DNA of 5,282 nt. It comes from an uncultured Collinsella sp. GTDB taxonomy: Bacteria > Actinomycetota > Coriobacteriia > Coriobacteriales > Coriobacteriaceae. The notes beneath the pieces were generated by a model, which had not been told where the DNA came from, ran no database searches, and worked only from the letters and a program-made list of their open reading frames with translations. The stretch covers positions 1 to 5,282 of the forward strand of contig CABQLM010000087.1 in assembly GCA_902465105.1 (NCBI GenBank), in the 5' to 3' direction. The first letter of the stretch is position 1, and every line of letters begins with the position of its first letter. The translations under genes and the position numbers were made by a program. Of the stretch, positions 1 to 5,282 are shown piece by piece.

Positions 1-3000
1 GTAGGGGTCGTCCAGGCTACACTGCGACAGCCACGGGGACAGGTTGGACGAGATGCGGGTGCGAACCAGACGGCTCTGATGGCGACCGATAGTGTTGAAC
101 GTCAGCGTGGGCGCATCGGGCGTGGCGTCGACGATGTCACCGTAGGGCACCAGGCCGAGCTTGATCAGGGCCTGGAAGCCGTTGCAGATGCCCAGCATCA
201 GGCCATCGCGGGCCTTGAGCAGGTCGCGGACTGCCTCGGTGACTTCGGGAGCGCGGAAGAACGCCGTGATGAACTTGGCGGAGCCGTCGGGCTCGTCGCC
301 GCCCGAGAAACCGCCAGGGATCATGATGATCTGGCTTGCACGGATGCGGCGGGCAAGCTCGTGGGTGCTCTCGGCGACGGCCTCGGGCGTGAGGTTGTTA
401 ATTACAAAGGTGTCGGCCTCGGCGCCGGCGGCGCGGAAGGCACGGGCGCTATCGTACTCGCAGTTGTTGCCGGGGAACACGGGGATAACCACGCGCGGAC
501 GGGCGATCTTGGCGCCGCCGTACACGTGGATGTCCTTGGCGCGGAAGTCGATGGTCTCGACCTCGGCGGTCTCGTCGGCGCAGCGGTAGGCAAAGACGCC
601 CTCGATGCCGCTCTCCCAGGCCTCCTGGAGCTCGGAGAGCTCGATGACTTCGGAGCCGGTGTCGATGACATAGCCCTCGACGGTGGTGCCCAGGGGCTCG
701 ACGACAACGCCGTCGGCGACCTCGGGCAGCTCGGCATCCTCGGCGAGCTCGACGATAAAGCTGCCGTAGAGCGGGGTGAAGAAGCTCTCCACGTCCACAT
801 CCTCGGCAAGCTCGATACCGATCTGGTTGCCGACGCACATCTTAAAGAGGCTCTCGGCGCCGCAGCCGTAGCCGGGCGTGGAGATGGCCAGGGCGTTGCC
901 GTTGGCGGTGAGCGCCTCGACGGCGTCAAACGCGGCGAGCAGCTGGTGGGCATCGGGGCGGTGGTCCTCGCCATAGGTGGCGGGGGCAATGCGGACGACG
1001 CGGTGCGTCAAACCCTTAAACTCGGGGGAGACGGCACGGGCGGCCTTGCCCACGGCAACAGCGAAGCTGATCAGGGTCGGCGGAACGTTGAGCTCGCCGG
1101 CCTCGTCCTCAAACGAGCCGCTCATGGAATCCTTGCCGCCGATGGCGCCGGCACCCAGGTCGACCTGGGCCATAAGGGCGCCCAGGACGGCTGCCGTGGG
1201 CTTGCCCCAACGCTCGGCCTCGGTGCGCAGACGCTCGAAGTACTCCTGGAAGGAGAGGTAGGCGCGCTTGTGCTCAAAGCCAGCGGCCACGAGCTTGGCG
1301 ATGGATTCGACCACGGACAGGTAGGCGCCCGCAAACTGGTCGGCTTCCATCAGATAGGGGTTAAAGCCCCATGCCATGGCGCTCGCCGTGGTGGTCTCGC
1401 CGTCCACGGGGAACTTGGCGACCATGGCCGAGCTCGGGGTGAGCTGCGTCTTGCCGCCAAAGGGCATGAGCACGGTCGCGGCACCGATGGTGGAGTCGAA
1501 GCGCTCCGAAAGGCCCTTGTTGGAGGCGACGTTGAGGTCGGTGACAAGCGAAGTCATACGCTCGGCAAGCGTGGTGCCGGCCCAGCTGGGCTGCCATACG
1601 CTGCGGGCACACACGTGGGCGACCTGGTGCTTGGGTGCGCCGTTGGAGTTGAGGAACTCGCGGGACAGGTCGACGATGGCGACGCCGTTCCAGGCCATGC
1701 GCATGCGCGGCTCGGCGGTAACCTCGGCGATAACGGTCGCCTCCAGGTTCTCCTCGGCGGCGTAACCCATGAACTCATCGACGTCACCATCGGCGACGGC
1801 GCAGGCCATGCGCTCCTGGGACTCGGAGATGGCGAGCTCGGTGCCGTCCAGGCCGTCGTACTTCTTGGTCACGGTGTCCAGGTCGACATACAGGCCGTCG
1901 GCAAGCTCGCCTACGGCGACCGAGACGCCGCCGGCGCCAAAGTCATTGCAGCGCTTGATCAGACGGCAGGCGTCGCCGCGGCGGAACAGACGCTGCAGCT
2001 TGCGCTCGACCGGGGCGTTGCCCTTCTGGACCTCGGCGCCCGAGGTCTCGATGGACTCGGTGTTCTGAGTCTTGGAGGAACCGGTGGCGCCGCCGATGCC
2101 GTCACGGCCGGTGCGGCCGCCCAGCAGGATGATCTTGTCGGTGGGCGCGGGGCACTCGCGACGCACGTGGTTTGCCGGGGTAGCGCCCACGACGGCGCCG
2201 ACCTCCATGCGTTTGGCCACGTAGCCGGGGTGATAGAGCTCGTTGACCTGACCGGTGGCAAGGCCGATCTGGTTGCCGTAGCTGGAGTAGCCGGCGGCGG
2301 CAGTGGTCACGAGCTTGCGCTGCGGCAGCTTGCCCTCGAGCGTCTCGGAGACGGGGACGGTGGGGTCGCCAGCGCCGGTGACGCGCATGGCCTGGTACAC
2401 GTAGCTGCGGCCCGAGAGCGGGTCGCGGATGGCGCCGCCCACGCAGGTGGCGGCACCGCCGAAGGGCTCGATCTCGGTCGGGTGGTTGTGGGTCTCGTTC
2501 TTAAACAGGAACAGCCAGTCCTGGTCCTCGCCATCGACATCGACCTTCACCTTGACGGTGCAGGCGTTGATCTCCTCGGACTCATCGACATCGGTCATGA
2601 CGCCGGTCTTCTTAAGGTACTTGGCACCGATGGTGCCCATGTCCATGAGACAGACGGGCTTGGCGTCGCGGCCGAGTTCGTGGCGCATCTCCATGTAGCG
2701 GTCGAAGGCTTGCTGCACCACGGCGTCATCGATCGTCACGTCGTCCAGGACGGTGCCGAAGGTGGTGTGACGGCAGTGGTCGGACCAGTAGGTGTCGATC
2801 ACGCGGATCTCGGTGATGGTGGGGTCGCGGTCCTCATCGCGGAAGTACTGCTGGCAGAAGGCGATGTCCGCCTCGTCCATGGCAAGGCCGCGATCGGCGA
2901 TAAAGGCGGCAAGGCCGGCCTCGTCGAGCTCGCGGAAGCCGTCGAGCACCTCGACGGGCTGGGGCTCGGGGGTCTCCATGTACAGCGTCTCGGGCAGGTC

Positions 3001-3438
3001 GAGCGAGGCGATGCGCGCCTCGACGGGGTTCACCACGTAGTGCTTGATGGCCTCGATGGCGGCCTCGTCCAGGGCGCCCGAGATCATATAGACCTTGGCG
3101 GAGCGCACGGCGGGGCGCTCGCCCTGGCTGATGAGCTGCACGCACTCGCTGGCGGAGTCAGCGCGCTGGTCAAACTGGCCAGGCAGGAATTCGACGGCAA
3201 AGACGGCGCCATCGCTTGCGGGGAGCTCGTCGTAGGTCACATCGACCTGGGGCTCGCTAAAGACGGTCGGCACGCAGGAGCGGAAAAGCTCCTCGTCGAT
3301 GCCCTCGACGTCGTAGCGGTTGATGATCCTCAGGGCCTCGATGCCCTTGATGCCGAGAATTTCGGTCAGCTCGCCCTTGAGCTGCTGAGCCTCGACGTCG
3401 AACCCGGGTTTCTTCTCCACGTAGATACGAGAGACCAT
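1..3438 (-). CDS. purL: Phosphoribosylformylglycinamidine synthase, single-chain PurS-PurL-PurQ type (3' end cut by window edge)
   Basis: This cytoplasmic enzyme converts FGAR, glutamine and ATP to FGAM, the fourth step of de novo purine synthesis. The frame gives 1146 uninterrupted codons and has no stop before the edge. A PurS-like region lies at about 1-80 (it begins MVSRIYVEKKPGFDVEAQQL). The synthase core follows, with S-D-H-C-R-H at 219-224, K-N-E-T-H-N-H-P at 313-320, G-G-A-I-R-D-P at 334-340, L-G-G-R-T-G-R-D-G at 439-447, N-D-F-G-A-G-G at 498-504 and G-G-K-D-S-M-S at 767-773. A glutaminase (PurQ-like) domain starts near 981 (P-R-V-V-I-P-V-F-P-G-N-N-C), with nucleophile Cys1085 in G-I-C-N-G-F. 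The His/Glu pair that completes the amidotransferase triad lies past the edge. The family is about 1240 residues, so roughly 100 are missing. The ATG at 3438 is chosen because it gives the family N-terminus and follows a good ribosome binding site. The codons TTA, CTA and TCA are absent throughout, consistent with a strongly codon-biased gene. Function is secure; the symbol follows common usage for the fused form. Confidence 0.96.
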   Translation of the reverse strand, partial: MVSRIYVEKKPGFDVEAQQLKGELTEILGIKGIEALRIINRYDVEGIDEELFRSCVPTVFSEPQVDVTYDELPASDGAVFAVEFLPGQFDQRADSASECVQLISQGERPAVRSAKVYMISGALDEAAIEAIKHYVVNPVEARIASLDLPETLYMETPEPQPVEVLDGFRELDEAGLAAFIADRGLAMDEADIAFCQQYFRDEDRDPTITEIRVIDTYWSDHCRHTTFGTVLDDVTIDDAVVQQAFDRYMEMRHELGRDAKPVCLMDMGTIGAKYLKKTGVMTDVDESEEINACTVKVKVDVDGEDQDWLFLFKNETHNHPTEIEPFGGAATCVGGAIRDPLSGRSYVYQAMRVTGAGDPTVPVSETLEGKLPQRKLVTTAAAGYSSYGNQIGLATGQVNELYHPGYVAKRMEVGAVVGATPANHVRRECPAPTDKIILLGGRTGRDGIGGATGSSKTQNTESIETSGAEVQKGNAPVERKLQRLFRRGDACRLIKRCNDFGAGGVSVAVGELADGLYVDLDTVTKKYDGLDGTELAISESQERMACAVADGDVDEFMGYAAEENLEATVIAEVTAEPRMRMAWNGVAIVDLSREFLNSNGAPKHQVAHVCARSVWQPSWAGTTLAERMTSLVTDLNVASNKGLSERFDSTIGAATVLMPFGGKTQLTPSSAMVAKFPVDGETTTASAMAWGFNPYLMEADQFAGAYLSVVESIAKLVAAGFEHKRAYLSFQEYFERLRTEAERWGKPTAAVLGALMAQVDLGAGAIGGKDSMSGSFEDEAGELNVPPTLISFAVAVGKAARAVSPEFKGLTHRVVRIAPATYGEDHRPDAHQLLAAFDAVEALTANGNALAISTPGYGCGAESLFKMCVGNQIGIELAEDVDVESFFTPLYGSFIVELAEDAELPEVADGVVVEPLGTTVEGYVIDTGSEVIELSELQEAWESGIEGVFAYRCADETAEVETIDFRAKDIHVYGGAKIARPRVVIPVFPGNNCEYDSARAFRAAGAEADTFVINNLTPEAVAESTHELARRIRASQIIMIPGGFSGGDEPDGSAKFITAFFRAPEVTEAVRDLLKARDGLMLGICNGFQALIKLGLVPYGDIVDATPDAPTLTFNTIGRHQSRLVRTRISSNLSPWLSQCSLDDPY

Positions 3439-3447
3439 TGGTTCCTG

Positions 3448-3454
3448 CCTTCCT
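3448..3454 (-). promoter_or_regulatory. Ribosome binding site of purL
   Basis: On the minus strand AGGAAGG lies 9 bases upstream of the ATG at 3438, with a second purine-rich stretch (AGGAA) closer to the start. This supports the chosen start codon, which also begins the conserved family N-terminus. Confidence 0.7.
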
Positions 3455-3546
3455 GATCGGTTGGGCGTACGGTACGGTATGTGGCAGCGGTCGGTTTGCG
3501 GGGCCTGCCCTGCGGTCGCCTTGAGCCACATGTTTGTAAACCTCAC

Positions 3547-3552
3547 TATGAT
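3547..3552 (+). promoter_or_regulatory. Possible -10 element for the antiporter gene (upstream candidate)
   Basis: TATGAT matches the sigma-70 -10 consensus at five of six positions. The nearest -35-like hexamer, TTGAGC at 3521-3526, is 20 bases away, which is longer than the preferred 16-18. This is a sequence match only. It competes with a candidate closer to the gene. Confidence 0.25.
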
Positions 3553-3586
3553 ACGACAGCTCACGGCGCGTTGAGGACGGCGAGGG

Positions 3587-3595
3587 TGCTACAGT
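3587..3595 (+). promoter_or_regulatory. Possible extended -10 element for the antiporter gene (proximal candidate)
   Basis: TGCTACAGT fits an extended -10 (TG, one base, then a four-of-six match to TATAAT). Transcription would start near 3602 and give a leader of about 20 bases that just includes the ribosome binding site. There is no good -35 at 17 bases, although extended -10 promoters can work without one. Confidence 0.25.
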
Positions 3596-3607
3596 GAAGC
3601 GCAAACA

Positions 3608-3616
3608 AGAGAAAGG
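3608..3616 (+). promoter_or_regulatory. Ribosome binding site of the antiporter gene
   Basis: AAGAAAGG-like purine-rich sequence (AGAAAGG at 3610-3616) ends 6 bases before the ATG at 3623. The spacing is normal and supports that start. Confidence 0.6.
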
Positions 3617-3622
3617 CATCAC

Positions 3623-5185
3623 ATGGCATTCGTTTCACTCGCCATCATTGCACTCGTGGCCTTTGCGAGTCCTTTCATCGCCTCGGCGATTCCCGGAAAG
3701 CCCGTTCCCGAGACGGTCTTTTTGCTCGTGTTCGGCGCGGTGCTGGGACCCCATATGCTCGACATTATCCATGTAGATGCCGAGGTCTCGCTTGTATCCG
3801 AGCTCGGCCTGGCCTTTTTGTTCCTGCTCGCCGGCTTTGAGATCGACCCTAAGAACATTACGGGTGTGGAGGGGCGCTACGGCTTGGCGACGTGGGTCGT
3901 CACGTTTGGTATCGCCTGGCTTGCCGTGCGCTTTACGCCGTGGTTCTCGGTCAGCCATTTCGACGGTATTGCCGTGACGCTCGCCCTTACTTCCACGGCG
4001 CTCGGCACGCTTGTACCCATCATGCGCGAGCGCTCGCTCACCGGCACGCGCGTTGGCGACTCGATTCTCGCGTATGGCACTTGGGGCGAGCTCGGTCCCG
4101 TGCTCGCCATGTCGGTGCTGCTGTCTGCCCGTACCGGCATCCAGACGCTTGTGATTCTTGGCCTGTTTGCTGTGGTCTGCGTGTTGCTGGCCGTGGTCCC
4201 AAGTCGTTCCAGGCGCGTCGGCAGCCGCTTCTTTTCATTTGTCGAGGAACGCGCCGACACCACGTCGCAGACCTTCGTGCGTCTGACGGTGTTCATCCTG
4301 GTCACGCTCGTGGCGTTCTCGGCCATCTTTGACCTCGACATTGTGTTGGGTTCTTTTGCCGCCGGCTTTGTCTTGCGCTATATCATCCCCGAGGGTAACC
4401 ATACGCTCGAGACCAAGCTCGACGGCCTGGCCTACGGCTTTTTGATCCCGGTGTTCTTTACTGTATCGGGCGCAAAGATCGACCTGACGGCCGTGGCGTC
4501 GCGCCCGGGCTTGCTCGCGGGCTTTATCGTGGCGTTACTGATTATTCGTGCCGTGCCCATTCTCGTCTCTATGAGCATTTGTCCCGCGACACGCAATGTG
4601 TCGGCGTATGGCCGCATTACCGTGGCCCTGTACTGCACTACGGCGCTGCCGATCATCGTTGCCGTGACGAGCGTTGCCGTCAACGCGGGCGCGCTGTCGC
4701 AAGATATTGCGTCGGTCATGGTTGCCGCCGGTGCCATCACGGTGTTCTTGATGCCATTGCTCGCGCAGCTCTTCTACCGCGTGGTGGATGCTGCGCCGGT
4801 TGCCGCCGTGGCAGAGGTTGCCGAGCATCCATCCGATGCGCTCGACATCCTGCGCGCCCATCACGATTTGGCGAGCCTGCTCGCACGCGAGCACGAGCTG
4901 CTGACATCGCATGGCCATGGTCGCGTATTCGAGGGACTGCCTACGCTCGATACGATTGCCGAGCGTCTTTCCGCCGAGGCAGCGAGCGGCCACATCGATG
5001 CCCGCATCGTGGACGCGGCGCATCTTCTTGCCGATAAGACCTATGGTGATGAGGTTGACCCGTCCGAGCTGACTCCGCGCGAGCGTCGCCGCCTGGAGCG
5101 CGCCAAGCTCGCCGTGCGCGAATACCGCCGCCGCATGCTGGAGCTTTACGCACGCGATGAAGCCCAGGACGACGACGGCAGGTAG
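3623..5185 (+). CDS. Cation:proton antiporter, CPA2-like Na+/H+ exchanger family membrane protein
   Basis: This is a predicted inner-membrane secondary transporter that exchanges a monovalent cation (Na+ or K+) for protons, probably for pH or ion homeostasis. Its 520 residues contain about 13 hydrophobic segments: roughly 2-22, 29-48, 54-74, 88-104, 114-133, 144-168, 172-193, 218-236, 238-255, 267-283, 294-318, 330-353 and 360-386. Family landmarks are L-L-A-G-F-E-I-D-P at 68-76, T-S-T-A-L-G at 123-128, S-F-A-A-G-F at 244-249 and L-I-P-V-F-F-T-V-S-G-A-K-I-D at 274-287. The segment that carries the ion-binding Asp in NapA and KefC relatives reads G155-E156-L-G-P here. Residues 388-520 form a soluble, charged and largely helical tail ending in an Arg/Glu-rich helix. 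I see no TrkA-N (RCK) nucleotide-binding fold in it. The ATG is supported by its ribosome binding site and the immediate first membrane segment. The gene is divergent from purL with no evident functional link. It uses TTA (Leu305) and TCA (Ser5, Ser205), codons absent from purL. The family call is firm; ion specificity cannot be read from the sequence. Confidence 0.9.
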   Translation: MAFVSLAIIALVAFASPFIASAIPGKPVPETVFLLVFGAVLGPHMLDIIHVDAEVSLVSELGLAFLFLLAGFEIDPKNITGVEGRYGLATWVVTFGIAWLAVRFTPWFSVSHFDGIAVTLALTSTALGTLVPIMRERSLTGTRVGDSILAYGTWGELGPVLAMSVLLSARTGIQTLVILGLFAVVCVLLAVVPSRSRRVGSRFFSFVEERADTTSQTFVRLTVFILVTLVAFSAIFDLDIVLGSFAAGFVLRYIIPEGNHTLETKLDGLAYGFLIPVFFTVSGAKIDLTAVASRPGLLAGFIVALLIIRAVPILVSMSICPATRNVSAYGRITVALYCTTALPIIVAVTSVAVNAGALSQDIASVMVAAGAITVFLMPLLAQLFYRVVDAAPVAAVAEVAEHPSDALDILRAHHDLASLLAREHELLTSHGHGRVFEGLPTLDTIAERLSAEAASGHIDARIVDAAHLLADKTYGDEVDPSELTPRERRRLERAKLAVREYRRRMLELYARDEAQDDDGR

Positions 5186-5282
5186 CGAGATGCTCCCCTA
5201 GGGGAAGACACATCCCACTTTAAAGGCGGGACTGCGGACGATTTCCTGGACCGCTAAATCGCGGCCATCCCCAGCGACGACC
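5186..5282. other. Intergenic DNA downstream of the antiporter gene, with several small inverted repeats
   Basis: Within 97 bases there are four inverted repeats. TCCCCTAGGGGA (5194-5205) is a perfect 12-base palindrome. TCCC/GGGA arms flank an A/T-rich centre at 5213-5231, with one mismatch. CGATTT/AAATCG arms lie at 5239-5244 and 5256-5261, and CCGC/GCGG arms at 5251-5254 and 5261-5264. None is followed by a T run on either strand, so a standard intrinsic terminator is not supported, though folding could still aid 3' end formation. A minus-strand frame is open from the edge (5281) to a TAG at 5198-5200. Those 27 codons could be the tail of a convergent gene, or chance. Confidence 0.4.

Larger units (their letters stand above)
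3439..3622. other. Divergent intergenic region between purL and the antiporter gene
   Basis: This 184-base gap separates two start codons pointing away from each other, so it must hold the 5' leaders and probably the promoters of both genes. It contains an ACGGT-ACGGT tandem at 3469-3478, just upstream of the purL ribosome binding site, and a small inverted repeat GTTT-GT-AAAC near 3532-3541. It also has -10-like hexamers on both strands around 3547-3553. I see no purine riboswitch core, tRNA or other structured RNA. For purL, the best -10 match on the minus strand is TATCAT (3548-3553), but no good -35 lies at normal spacing, so its promoter is not called. Confidence 0.6.

Noticed and set aside
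402..989. 195-codon minus-strand frame inside purL
   Set aside because: It is an out-of-frame reading of purL, dominated by Pro, Ser, Ala, Arg and Thr. The purL frame shows conserved motifs across the same stretch.
79..3456. 1125-codon plus-strand open frame as a protein-coding gene
   Set aside because: It lies exactly antisense to purL in codon register, shows no family motifs, and is explained by the absence of TTA, CTA and TCA codons in purL.
3548..3553. TATCAT on the minus strand as the purL promoter -10
   Set aside because: It is a five-of-six match, but no acceptable -35 lies 16-19 bases upstream and there is no extended -10, so it was not called.
3257..3622. 121-codon minus-strand open frame starting beside the antiporter ATG and running into purL
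   Set aside because: It overlaps the conserved purL N-terminus in another frame and crosses the purL ribosome binding site. Its own start has no clear ribosome binding site, and its composition (Arg, Pro, Ser) is typical of an off-frame reading.
3439..3622. Purine riboswitch, tRNA or small RNA in the gap upstream of purL
   Set aside because: No conserved purine aptamer core, cloverleaf or strong hairpin-plus-T-run was seen on either strand.
3892..4332. Plus-strand frame inside the antiporter gene, and similar minus-strand frames at 3877-4341 and 4535-5023
   Set aside because: They sit within a gene whose own frame has membrane segments and family motifs. Their products lack any coherent domain.
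5194..5231. Intrinsic terminator for the antiporter gene
   Set aside because: The palindrome at 5194-5205 has no loop, and the 5213-5231 hairpin is short and mismatched. Neither is followed by a T run.

Overview
The window is GC-rich bacterial DNA with a simple layout. Two genes diverge from a short shared intergenic region, and about 100 bases follow the second gene. The left two-thirds (1 to 3438, minus strand) is one large gene for the single-chain form of phosphoribosylformylglycinamidine (FGAM) synthase, the fourth step of de novo purine synthesis. It runs off the left edge, so its stop codon and about the last hundred residues are missing. Because that frame never closes inside the window, the gene is easy to miss. 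Its complementary frame is open for over 1100 codons and can be mistaken for the gene.

The right third (3623 to 5185, plus strand) encodes a 520-residue cation:proton antiporter-like membrane protein. It has about 13 hydrophobic segments and a charged cytoplasmic-type tail. Its putative ion-binding segment reads G-E-L-G-P instead of the Asp-containing motif of the best-studied relatives.

The 184-base gap between the two start codons holds both ribosome binding sites and only weak promoter candidates. The last 97 bases (5186 to 5282) hold several small inverted repeats and a short open minus-strand frame reaching the window edge. Neither is strong enough for a firm call.

The source is probably an actinomycete. 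The large PurS-PurL-PurQ fusion with this N-terminal sequence is familiar from Bifidobacterium and Coriobacteriia such as Collinsella, and the G-E-L/F-G-P antiporter type is common in Actinomycetota. Collinsella or a close relative is my best guess, from memory of family sequences and not from a search. Nothing suggests that the two genes work together: one serves nucleotide synthesis and the other ion/pH homeostasis. I see no mobile element, CRISPR array, RNA gene or defence system, and no previously undescribed system. The window looks like ordinary chromosome, with a few details worth checking.
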